Source: Setomelanomma holmii (taxonomy: Eukaryota; Ascomycota; Dothideomycetes; Pleosporales; Phaeosphaeriaceae). Taken from it: 64,000 nt of DNA. Position 1 is the first letter of the stretch; the number at the start of each line of letters is the position of its first letter. Location: positions 159,895-223,894 of the forward strand of contig ML978206.1 in NCBI GenBank assembly GCA_010015745.1. Reading direction: 5' to 3'. The notes beneath the pieces were generated by a model that was not told the origin of the DNA, did not search any database, and saw only the letters and a program-made list of their open reading frames with translations. Both the position numbers and the translations under genes were made by a program. Below are positions 47,266 through 56,891 of the stretch, piece by piece.

Positions 47266-48564
47266 ATGGACCCTCCACAGCCTCATAGCATTGTTCCCGA
47301 CCGACTTCCTGACTATCGTCGAGGATCTCAGTTTGCGAAGTACGCAAAAGATCAAGACGCACTGGCCGACTGCCGGCAGCACCTTAGACAGTATCTCAGC
47401 AATATTTTCGAGCCGGATGCAGAGCTACATGCGTCCAATTCTGCGAAGCAAATCCCTTTGGGGTCCATGAACTTAACAAGGTCGAAAAATTCGACCGAAT
47501 TTTTCCAAGTTGCTGGACATCAAGAATCAAATGTGGCGTCGATCCCTTCCAGTTCTACACCAACAGCATACACTTTCTTCCACTCAAGAACAAACTCTGG
47601 AGCATCCACCTCTTCGATCTTGTCAAACTACGAACCATCAACCTTCTCGTCGCAGTCTACGACCACAACCTGGACGTCAGCCACGTCGACTTCATCAAGA
47701 AAGCTCCCAACGCAACGAAACACACGAGCATCGCCTATCGATAGGTTAGAAAAACGCTTGATTCAACGCATCCTCACGTATGCACTCGAGCTACCACGAA
47801 TCATTCTTCTCCAGTGCTATGCCTCCGCAACGTCCCCGATTGGGTGGACTAATCAGCATTTTGGTGGTCTTGATGTCGTTGATCTTCAATGCATTCTCAA
47901 ACACGCGATTTTCATGGTGTCTCACCGCATGCGGCATGCAGCGTTTGAAGTCTTGCTACTCGAAGGCCGCTTTGTCATTGATATCTGTCCAACCAAGCAT
48001 GCCGCTGCTCACTACCAAAACACACACTTCGATCGCTGGCAAGGCCGTGTACCAGATATTATCAAGTCGACGCTGGCAGGACTTCAATATCTTTGTATAC
48101 AAGTACCCGTCCCAATCGTGGAGAAGACCACCGTACGAGGAGCTAAATATCGTCTTTTGACTGGCGATGATGACACTGTTGATGGGCGAGTGCTAGAGAT
48201 GAAGAAAGAGCACTACAGAGTTATGGCGTTGAGGGGAGAGCTAGAAGCATTAACAGACCTGGTGGTGGACCAATCATCTTCGCTCTCTCGCGGTGGAATG
48301 TCCAGACGCAATGTGACAATCGCCTCGTCACGCCAGCCTCTTCGCAGGCTCGATATTATCTTTGTCAAGCCTAGTCCAAGATCACTGGTACTACCCGAGT
48401 TTTCGACCTTCTTCCTACATGGACTGGCATTCCTGTCTTCGGCACAAGCACATATTATATGGAGCTTGAAGGGTGCAAGATTATCTGGGCAGCTCAGCAT
48501 GCGGGCCAATGGGTTGGCAAAGCTCCTGATCATGCTAAGTTACTGCGAGACCTACGAGCGTTGA
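47266..48564 (+). CDS. Hypothetical protein, possibly frameshifted near its 3' end
   Basis: Lineage-specific protein of unknown function. ATG 47266 sits in a CCATGG context; the frame is open further upstream but without an ATG. It encodes 432 residues: a Ser/Thr-rich first half (about 80-180), then a folded-looking region beginning PIDRLEKRLIQRILTYALEL, whose helical Leu-rich start is reminiscent of F-box-like fungal proteins but is not diagnostic. From about 48370 the reading in another frame looks more protein-like (LLPTWTGIPVFGTSTYYMEL, then KIIWAAQHAGQWVG) and stays open to 48953. The last ~60 codons of the present frame may therefore be out of register. No intron that solves this was found. 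Function unknown. Confidence 0.5.
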   Translation: MDPPQPHSIVPDRLPDYRRGSQFAKYAKDQDALADCRQHLRQYLSNIFEPDAELHASNSAKQIPLGSMNLTRSKNSTEFFQVAGHQESNVASIPSSSTPTAYTFFHSRTNSGASTSSILSNYEPSTFSSQSTTTTWTSATSTSSRKLPTQRNTRASPIDRLEKRLIQRILTYALELPRIILLQCYASATSPIGWTNQHFGGLDVVDLQCILKHAIFMVSHRMRHAAFEVLLLEGRFVIDICPTKHAAAHYQNTHFDRWQGRVPDIIKSTLAGLQYLCIQVPVPIVEKTTVRGAKYRLLTGDDDTVDGRVLEMKKEHYRVMALRGELEALTDLVVDQSSSLSRGGMSRRNVTIASSRQPLRRLDIIFVKPSPRSLVLPEFSTFFLHGLAFLSSAQAHIIWSLKGARLSGQLSMRANGLAKLLIMLSYCETYER

Positions 48565-48953
48565 AATGTCCAGCATCGCCCATCTCACAACGGGAGGTCA
48601 GAAGAAACGCAAAGCTTGACTTCAATTGTGTTGGTATAGATCAGTTCTCTGCCTCAAGACAGGCACAAAGCTTTTCAGGCGCATACATCTGCCCAGAACT
48701 TTTGAAGACAGATGCGCACAAGGAAATGCAGGGCGGTAGCACCGACCAAACCACCAAGATCATACGACGTTGCCGCTTCTACAAGGAGCCACCGGTACAC
48801 AATCGGAGCGTGCCCGCACTTCATCGGACACAACAACTTGCAGCCACAAAGACAGCTGATGATGGTCAGCAGATCATCAGGCCCAGTAGTATTGCGGGGT
48901 TAAATAAGACAAGACGAACGAGCGGCAAAGTGGATGTCATCCAATATACGTGA

Positions 48954-49574
48954 TCGCCACCAAGCTTGAAAGAATGCAATGGATTGCGCAGATGGCTAGG
49001 AAAGGGTTATACTGAGGGTAATCAGGTAAGATAATCGATACATCGCATGCGATACGAACAACTACGGAGTCATGTCTGACCTTCAATTACAATCACGATA
49101 ACTCACGTGTGTATGTGCGCATGCACGACGATCTGGACTTGTGTATTCCAGCGGGTCCATTGGTTTTACGATCACACAGGAAAATTTGATGGCTTAGCGG
49201 ATCTGGAGGTAGGTCCTAACAGGTAGTAAAGTCAGGAACGCCATGTGGTTGAAGCGACACCAGTGTGCAGCTGACTCGTGTCGAGTGCCAGGAATTCCCG
49301 CGCTCGGCGCGTGTGAGTTCAAACTGGGTGGCATTTGGACTTAGGGCTACTTTCATTTTTGTGCAGGTAACTACAAAGCCGTGTTGCGGACGTCTGTCTA
49401 TCTCCAGGGCCATCATCACTCTACATACTTCCAGTCTCGATGATATCCTCCGCCGCTATTGAACTCCCTCGCCATGCTCATCCCAGTAAGATCCAGGTGT
49501 AACTGGCTTACCACGTCCCTACTCACTTCTCGCATATCGCATGATCTTCATCCATGTCGTCTCGATCCTTGTCC
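48954..49574. other. Intergenic region
   Basis: Lies between the convergent 3' sides of two hypothetical genes. Nothing recognised. Confidence 0.4.
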
Positions 49575-51677
49575 CTATGTCTCCTTGCCTTCTCTAGCCT
49601 CTTTGCGCAACACCACGTTTCCTGATCGAAGTCGCAGTGCACGAACAACCTCTTCTCGATCTCGACTCGATCGGATATGGATGCGGAGAGTGTCTTCGTC
49701 TGCACCGCCAGTCACACTCATCTCGTCCTGCAGTCGGTTCACCCGAGCTCGGGACTTCTTGACCTTATCGCCGTACTTCTGCAGCATGCGCATGTTGTGC
49801 GCAGGGTGCTCACGTGCCCTTCCTAATCGAGTCGTGCGTTTTGCATCATCCGATACGTCCGGGGTCCAGGTTCGTGGCTGGATCCGGTGCGAGGTAGCAG
49901 GCGCTAGCGCCACCCGATGGTGGCTACGCGCTTTTGGAGCCTTCTTGACGATTGGTGCCCGCTGAGCTGGATGTTTGCGAATCGAGCCGTGCTTCTTCTT
50001 CGGGGACTGCTCGTTGGTAGAGACAATTGACTCGAGAGCGGAGCTGACGGAAACGTGCTGGTGAACTTCGGCACAAAATTCAGCAGAATCAGCGGAAACG
50101 TGCTGCTGGAATTCGGCAAACGAGTCAGTAGAATGTGAACATCCAGTAGTGCTACGGTTGTCCTCAAAGTCGTAGTCAAGCTTGACTGATGCAAATCGAC
50201 TGCCTAAATTCTCCGCTTGACTGCCATCAACGGAAGAGTAGTCGGAACCGCGGTCTGAAGATGAATCTCGCACGCGCATACAGGCCTTCTTCAGTTGAGT
50301 CACCAAAGTGTCGTTGACAAGGAATAACTGGTCTTTGAAGCCGTGCAAGCCCGCGTCCGCAGCGAGTGTGAAGTACCACTTGCACAAAGCCTTGACCTCT
50401 TCAAGGTTCGTCGCCTCACTGAAGGGGAAGGTAAGGTTACTAGGGATCGCTCCAAGAATATCTTGACGTTCGCCAAAGTCCACTTTGTTCCATGCTCCAC
50501 CGATCCCGGAGCTCTCCACCAACTCGACGACGCATGTGAGCATGAAGAATGACGGTGCAGCTGTTCCTTCTGCAGTCGGTCGGAAGGCCGCATGGATCAG
50601 CCGACCATTTTGCTGTCCGAGTCGAATTTGAATGCGCACGTAGTCAGTCTGTGGCGAGGGCACAAATTTGATCTGACTCAGCGGAGGGAGATGCTTGAGG
50701 AGCTGTAGGCCGACGCGACTCGCTAGGGTGGCACGGGATGTCAAGCTAGGGGAGGTGCTGATCGATACACCTGTGAAGGCACTGCTGAGATCGCTGGTGG
50801 GATCGCGACGTGCTTGTGACCCTTCGAAGCCATGACTATCAGAATGAGGCGTCTGGCCAGAGTGCTTTGCCTGCCGATCAGCTGAAGCTTCACCTTTATG
50901 CTTGGAGGTCGACTTAGAGAGTGATCGCTGCCGCTCAGAATCAATCAAGAGGTTGCTCATCGTCTCCAGACGGCTATCAACGTCGTCAGCCTGGTCCGTT
51001 GCTTCGGACAAGGCTCCGGGTCTCACCTCTCGTAAGGCTTGCTCGAACCGAGATGAACTGGGCATGGCTCCCTCTCGGAGATGGGAGGAAACTGCCCATG
51101 GCCGGAGATTGATTTTGATCATTTCGCGGCGTTGATGAAGCTCAGAAAAGTTTGACGGCTGTTGTTGCTGTGTTGGGGCTGGAGTTGATAGAATACGTAG
51201 GGCTTTGATAAGACGGTCCAGGTCAGGCCAGGCAACTGTAGCGCGCTTCAGCGCGCCGCCTCGCTCGCCACCTCGCCGATGCACAAACTGCATCATGTAG
51301 AATCGGACCAGGGGAAGTGTCTCTGGTGACGTCGGGGTTTTCAAACCCTCGCGAAAGCCTGGAGTGTCGAAGGGCCTCGGTGGATGTAGAACAAGACCCG
51401 CCTGACCAGTCCAGAATCTAGTCGTCCCAAATGGTCCTACTGGCTCCTGAATGACATTGCCGTCTGAACATGCCCAAGTTCGAACGATCGACCGGCCCAT
51501 GTCGAGGAGCAGTAGGTAGTTGTACGCTCTACCATTGATAATGAACACGCGCCCGTCCGCGAATTGGACAGGATCGTTGGGAGGTAAACCGCTGAGTACG
51601 GCTCCCAATTGCTCTTGCCGGACACGAGCCCACAATTCGCGGTACTGCTTGTCGAACGAGATGACTTCGGGATCCAT
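49575..51677 (-). CDS. Hypothetical protein, 700 residues
   Basis: An uninterrupted single-exon frame starting at ATG 51677 (MDPEVISFDKQYRELW); the upstream frame has no other ATG. I do not recognise the family. The first ~170 residues look folded (DGRVFIINGRAYNYLLLLDM, then RFYMMQFVHRRGG). The middle to ~310 is Ser/Gln/Arg-rich and likely disordered. A second folded-looking region lies at about 320-470 (SQIKFVPSPQTDYVRIQIRL, FFMLTCVVELVES). The basic C-terminus (KKKHGSIRKHPAQRAPIVKK, and later RLGRAREHPAHNMRML) suggests nuclear localisation or nucleic-acid contact. Clean coding over 2.1 kb in a region of decayed genes argues that it is functional. Confidence 0.7.
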   Translation of the reverse strand: MDPEVISFDKQYRELWARVRQEQLGAVLSGLPPNDPVQFADGRVFIINGRAYNYLLLLDMGRSIVRTWACSDGNVIQEPVGPFGTTRFWTGQAGLVLHPPRPFDTPGFREGLKTPTSPETLPLVRFYMMQFVHRRGGERGGALKRATVAWPDLDRLIKALRILSTPAPTQQQQPSNFSELHQRREMIKINLRPWAVSSHLREGAMPSSSRFEQALREVRPGALSEATDQADDVDSRLETMSNLLIDSERQRSLSKSTSKHKGEASADRQAKHSGQTPHSDSHGFEGSQARRDPTSDLSSAFTGVSISTSPSLTSRATLASRVGLQLLKHLPPLSQIKFVPSPQTDYVRIQIRLGQQNGRLIHAAFRPTAEGTAAPSFFMLTCVVELVESSGIGGAWNKVDFGERQDILGAIPSNLTFPFSEATNLEEVKALCKWYFTLAADAGLHGFKDQLFLVNDTLVTQLKKACMRVRDSSSDRGSDYSSVDGSQAENLGSRFASVKLDYDFEDNRSTTGCSHSTDSFAEFQQHVSADSAEFCAEVHQHVSVSSALESIVSTNEQSPKKKHGSIRKHPAQRAPIVKKAPKARSHHRVALAPATSHRIQPRTWTPDVSDDAKRTTRLGRAREHPAHNMRMLQKYGDKVKKSRARVNRLQDEMSVTGGADEDTLRIHIRSSRDREEVVRALRLRSGNVVLRKEAREGKET

Positions 51678-52565
51678 CGTCAATTGAGCTATCTGTGTTC
51701 TCAACCTAATCAATCTGCCTTGGTGGAATGGCCCAGAGTTATTGTGAAAAGTCTTTGCTGCAAGAAGTGGTTGCGGTAAGAAGTTGGTGTGGAAAGTTCA
51801 GAAGATCGAAGTTGAGTGTCGCGGTTGACTTGCTGCAGTTGGTGGTGATACTGTAGTGCGATGATTTGCTCGATGCCCGCCAGGAGCATGAATTTATAGT
51901 AGCTGGAGCGGCAGGCTCAACGGATGAGTGATTGCGTTCGCGCAAGGCGCGGGTTGCCCTTTCTGGGATGGCAAGGAATCATTCCGTCGATGCAGGTGTA
52001 GTGAAAGTTGCAGACAGGCGAGCAGCCAAGTGGCAAGAGTTCCATCGTTTGTAGCTTGCCGTGAGGAGGTTCAGAGCTGCGGTCCGCTTGCTTTCACCAC
52101 TATGCAACCAAGCTCGAGTCTATGGGTAGGGGCGCGAGCTCGGAAGGATATTGCGGTACGCTCTTTACACAAGCTCGGTTGAAGGTCTTAGGCACTGACG
52201 TCAATCATCCTCTACGGATAAGAAGAGAACAGCTCCAGATCTCTCGATGGAGTGCTCGACATTACTGTTGCCTATGTCCCCGACATGTGCAACGCGCATG
52301 AGGCGCGACACGAACCGCTGGGCCTGAGTAATTTGACCGGCGGACTTTCGCGAGTTTCGAAGTCGAATTTCAATCGCGTTCGCAAAGACCCTGATAATCT
52401 ATGATTATCCCAATGTAAGCGCAGTTGAGGACATCGAAAGCCTGAATTGCGCTACCATGAGAGCAATGATGGTTGTGGATCCTCCGTGTTCTGAGCATCC
52501 CCCTTCCTCCGATATAGACGATCTGTTACATTGCCATTGCGCTCATAATTGGAACGGTGCCAGAA
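51678..52565. other. Divergent intergenic region
   Basis: Lies between the 700-residue gene and the GNAT remnant. No gene recognised; it presumably holds both promoters. Confidence 0.4.
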
Positions 52566-53195
52566 ATGGGCGAACTCTCTTGGGATCACATCCTACCCAG
52601 TGGGCTGGTGATCAGTCGGGTTGTTTCGACGCAGCAAGTAGAGCATTGGACACCGTCCCTTTCGAGTCTCGTCAAGTCTTGCGTGAACGATGACCCACAA
52701 GCATCGTCGATCGAGTTTCGAGCGCCCCTCTCACACGACGCCGCATCTGCGTACTGGAAATCACTGTCAAAAGATATTGCTGGTCCCCAACCTATGGTCT
52801 TCCTCTTCGCTCTTCATGATCCGCAGGCGGAAGGACAAGCCATCAAACGTGGCGCGATCGGGACAATCCAGCTCGGCTCTAACCCCAAGGCTACACATAT
52901 ACACAAGACGGAGGTCCGCAAACTTCTTATTCGATCAGACTAGAGAGGTAAAGGCTTGGGTCGGCAGCGGATGGAGTTCGCAGAAGGCTTCGCGCGTGAG
53001 GAGCTTGGAAAATCCTTGATGTTGTTAGACACTGCCGCCGAGACGTCGGCGCGAGATTTCTATCTCAAACTCGGGTATACCGAGTGGGGTATCTGTCCAG
53101 CCTACGCGCAGAATGCTGTTGGGAGGTTGCATGACTGCTCCTTCTTCTTCAAAAGCTTGATGCCAATGGATGGAAGTTTGTCCAGCGCAGTTTAA
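52566..53195 (+). pseudogene. GNAT-family N-acetyltransferase interrupted by one amber codon
   Basis: Reads as a complete GCN5-related acetyltransferase of about 210 codons starting at ATG 52566 (MGELSWDHILPSGLVISRVV). A single in-frame TAG at 52941-52943 follows EVRKLLIRSD. Downstream, in the same frame, is RGKGLGRQRMEFAEGFAREE, then LLDTAAETSARDFYLKLGYT, and the natural stop at 53193. The acetyl-CoA-binding consensus is Q/R-x-x-G-x-G/A, and the stop sits exactly at its Q/R position, so a CAG-to-TAG change explains everything. No other lesion is visible, so inactivation is recent, or the stop is read through or is a sequencing error. Substrate unknown. Confidence 0.78.
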
Positions 53196-53208
53196 GCCTT
53201 GACAGTAT

Positions 53209-54252
53209 CTAGCCCGAAGACAAGACCTGCCTCAAATGTGTGACCTGTTGGCCCCTCCATATCCACAGTGTACCGCTCTCCGCTGCATCTCCTACCAGAC
53301 GTTGGCGGACTGGCGGCGTGAACGCGGAGACAGGAGGAGTTTGTATTTGCAGAGAAACGGGGTGCTCGTCGAATGTGTGTACATATATCGTCATTTGTTG
53401 CTGAGGGTCATCCCTTTCCCATTTAGTACTTATCAACTCTTCCTCGGGAACCCTACACCATCGCCTTTCGCGGCAGATTGTGACTTGCAGACGCTTTGTT
53501 GTATGTCTGCAGTACTCTGCTTTCAGATCGACTTCATTCAGACAATCCGGAACGGAAAGGACGAGTGTGTCCAGGCAAGGATGTGCAGCAACACGATGCC
53601 AAAATTGCTCGTCGGCAGCAACATTGTACAGAGAGAGTCTTTTTAGTCGTGGCCAGTGCGCCCAGACACATGCATGCTCCTGGTCAAATACGTCCAAATA
53701 TAGTTCGTCCTGCACGCTCACAAACTCTACCAGATTGACGAGCCTTTCGAAACTTTCTCTCAACACTGGACGAACGGCAAGATGGTCATCTTCTGGATAG
53801 CATGTGCGAAGAGGCATGTCGATCACAAGTTTCGTAAGGGATTCGCAGGTGAAGAATAGTAACTCTCGAACCCAGGAACATAGTGGCAAGTCATCGATGT
53901 CCTCTTCAAACGGCGCCAGAGTGAGTGTCGCCACATTTCTCAAGGCCAATTGCTGCGGTATGGCTCGGAGATACCGGCCCAGTCGCTTCTCTGAATGAAG
54001 GTAGACGCAATGTTCGCGAAGACATTTACTGGCGACACGGCGCGTTTCCTGACAGACGAGAGTGAATGTCAGCAGGAGCTGTGTGGTAGGATGTGCTGGA
54101 TCGAGTAGAACACCCGGTGAAGGCAGGGAGCAGGTGATGACATTGAGCACCAGCTCGATGGGAAGCCATGGCTTCCTGCTCATGGTGGAGTTCTCGGCGT
54201 GTTGTGGGTCATGATGTCTGGTGAGGGCTGAATGGGCGGAAACCATTCCCAT
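53209..54252 (-). CDS. F-box-like hypothetical protein
   Basis: Encodes 347 residues from ATG 54252, or 324 from ATG 54183 (MSRKPWLPIELVLNVITCSL), which is the better start by motif. The LPIELVLNVI opening, followed by LLLTFTLVCQETRRVASKCL, fits the degenerate F-box-like fold common in Dothideomycetes. The remainder has Leu-rich segments (LRNVATLTLAPF, LKRLSLYNVA, LDTLVLSVPDCL) that could be irregular leucine-rich repeats. If this is right, the protein is an SCF-type substrate adaptor, but fungal F-box families are large and lineage-specific. The 3' end lies 14 bases from the GNAT remnant on the other strand; the 5' side is divergent from the DUF89 gene, 125-195 bases away. Confidence 0.65.
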   Translation of the reverse strand: MGMVSAHSALTRHHDPQHAENSTMSRKPWLPIELVLNVITCSLPSPGVLLDPAHPTTQLLLTFTLVCQETRRVASKCLREHCVYLHSEKRLGRYLRAIPQQLALRNVATLTLAPFEEDIDDLPLCSWVRELLFFTCESLTKLVIDMPLRTCYPEDDHLAVRPVLRESFERLVNLVEFVSVQDELYLDVFDQEHACVWAHWPRLKRLSLYNVAADEQFWHRVAAHPCLDTLVLSVPDCLNEVDLKAEYCRHTTKRLQVTICRERRWCRVPEEELISTKWERDDPQQQMTIYVHTFDEHPVSLQIQTPPVSAFTPPVRQRLVGDAAESGTLWIWRGQQVTHLRQVLSSG

Positions 54253-54377
54253 TTGGACGCGTCAAGCGCTAGACCGGATGTGGCGAAGCCGAAAGACTGC
54301 ACATAAATTCTAGCCCCACCACGGCGTAATGACTGCATTTGCTCGAGATACCATTGCGCTTCACACACATTTCCGCG

Positions 54378-55975
54378 ATGGAGTACGATACCTTTACTGC
54401 AAGTGAGTTAGTAGAGAGTTTTTGAACTGCTTCTTGCTGATCCGCGAAGCGCAGTACAACACCAACAACGCGACTTCCTTCGCGCACACATCGGCCCGCG
54501 AACGATGGCCCATCATCATCACCCAAGGCATTGATGACGTACATCGATCGTTGCATGGCTCGCAAGATGAAGAGACGATCAAAGAAGGTAAATGGATCGT
54601 CTCGGAGCTGGCCAGGCTGAAGTACGAGCTGCAACACGACCGCGAACTCACTCCAATCCCGGACGACGGTCAGAGCGACGTTCAGGCATATAACCAGGAG
54701 CTGGCGGCACGGGGGAATCCCAAATGGCACAGCGTGCCATGGCTGTACTCGGAATGTTACTTGTACCGGTAAGCATGACTTATTGGGTCATTGTGGCAGG
54801 AGAGCTGACGGCCATAGCAAGACGCATCTCGAGTATATTCAAGCAAACCGAGAAGTGGAGGTCATATGACCTGTTCGCGCGCCAGAAGATGTCGACCTTC
54901 AAGTCATCGCGCCCCGCCGTTCTCGAACTCGCCGGCCGCTATCGCGAGATTGTCACCGAGCTCGAATCGAAGCACACCCTGAAAGGCGCGAAGACAAAGG
55001 AACAGCTCGAGGAAGCCGAGAAGATTCTATTCACCGAGATGTGCGAGATATGTCTGTGGGGCAATGCGACGGACCTGTCGCTCCTCACCAACCTGTCATA
55101 CGAGGACATTCAGAGGCTGCAAGGATCAGAGGCTCGAAAAGCAAGTGAGAAGAACATCCTGGTCAATGATCTGAGCAAGGCGTTCGCCATTCTCACTGCA
55201 GCACAGAAGGCAGGAAAGAAAGAGCGGAGAGTGGATATCGTCCTTGACAATGCAGGCTTCGAGCTGTTCGTCGACTTGATTTTGGCTGGCTATCTCATTG
55301 CGTCAGGTCTGGCAGCTACGGTCGTCTTACACCCCAAATCGATACCCTGGTTTGTGTCGGATGTGCTTCCCGCAGACTTTGTTGCCCTGCTCTCCGCCCT
55401 CGCAGCACCTCAGAACTTCTACGGCGCCCTGTCGGACGAAGACAAGACCGCCGGGAAGACACCCGCACCGCTAGCCGACACCGAAGAGTCCAACCTACAG
55501 TTCCTTTTCCAGAGCTGGAGTCAGATGCATGCCGAAGGACAACTAATGCTACGACCCAATGACTTTTGGACTGCAGCCGGTAGCTATTGGAGATTGCCCA
55601 AGTCGGAACCCGAGCTTTTCGAAGATCTGAAGGAGAGTGAGCTAGTGATCTTCAAGGGCGATCTGAACTATCGCAAGTTAACAGCAGATGTAAGCTCGCC
55701 CCGGCTCGCCACGCTTGGAGTCATGTTACTGACCATCATAGGCTGCATGGACGCCAACAACGCCTTTTAATGAAGCGATTGGACCTATGGGACCTGGCTC
55801 TGGTATTCGAGTACTGGCTCTTCGTACCTGCAAAGCCGATGTCGTCGTAGGCTTGGCCGAAGGCGAGGACGAGCGCATCAAAGCGCTCCCGTCTGGTGGA
55901 GGAGACAGCGGAGCACGCAAATGGGCGTGGAGCGGCAAGTGGGCTGTCGTTCAATTCTCGGACGGCAAAACCTAA
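54378..55975 (+). CDS. DUF89 damage-control phosphatase (ARMT1/Hrt2-like)
   Basis: Metal-dependent phosphatase of the DUF89 family, which hydrolyses damaged or excess sugar phosphates; yeast YMR027W/Hrt2 is the relative. Four exons (54378-54402, 54450-54768, 54822-55689, 55742-55975), with introns of 47, 53 and 52 nt, give 481 residues, against 470 in yeast. The first exon is only 25 nt (MEYDTFTA). Joins read TATQYNTNNATSFAHTSARE, YLYRRISSIFKQTEKW and KLTADAAWTPTTPFNEAIGP. The metal-binding core is DIVLDNAGFELFVDL at about residues 270-285. SPLAT-type elements later include TCKADVVVGLAEG near the end. RERWPIIITQGIDDVHR is the conserved N-terminal helical part. It is intact and probably soluble. 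Confidence 0.88.
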
Positions 55976-56891
55976 GCCACCATTTGACTCGACTGAAACA
56001 TGCATTGCGTCCTCGATAGAAATAGACATCAACAATGCAGGTAGACATGGCTTGAACGAAATTACTCCTGCGTAAGACTTCGACATGCCGGGACGCGTCT
56101 GATATTGTCTTCAGATCTGTCTGGGGCCATCATTGACAACGCAAGCTTTGGCGAGAGTCCCCGACATTGCGGACCGGTGAATTGAGCCCTGCGTACTTTG
56201 CACTTGTGGACAATCCGATTCACCACATCCAGGTGCCATGACGGTGATTTGCAGTATTCGACCAGCTCTACAGCGATCGCTCTCATCTTAGCGAAGGTCT
56301 CCATCACGCACTCACCTCCAAGTTTCACCGAGGGCTCTTTCCTGGCAGTGAGCACACCCTCTCCATAAAACACGTAGATGCTGACAATAGGTATCTATTG
56401 CTGCGATTGCGACCATCGCGGCCATCGCGGCCATGCTGATCCCTTGCGGGCCGCTTCGATCCTACTTCGGCCTGACTTGTTTCATCGATGTATGTAGCTT
56501 CATAGCACCTCCCCCTCTGGGGAAAGTGAATCACAATCATCATCGACAGAATGCATTCATAGATACAGTTATTTCATTTCAGCACTAGTGCTACAGCCCT
56601 ACCAACACTAACATTTATAAATCGAGGAAAACCGACTTGTTTTTGGGTCTCGGATATTGAGATTGCGGCTAGTCAGGGCTGTTGATGCCTGCTCAATTCA
56701 GCCACGGAGGCCGGAGGCCTGATACCCCGCATCTGATACCCCACATCTGACGGCAACAACCTGAAGCGACATCATCCAAGACACACTCGTGCAATCTGTG
56801 TCCACTTGATTCCTTTAAGGTTCATCATTACTATAGTGTCCGTGGTACAATTTGAGCCCATCTCGAAGCGCTCCACCTTGTGTCGGCCATC
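55976..56891. other. Intergenic region upstream of the NLR-like gene
   Basis: No gene is visible. GCGACCATCGCGGCCATCGC near 56408-56427 is a short tandem repeat, and the CTGATACCCC-type motif repeats near 56718-56745. It presumably includes the promoter of the NACHT gene. Confidence 0.4.
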
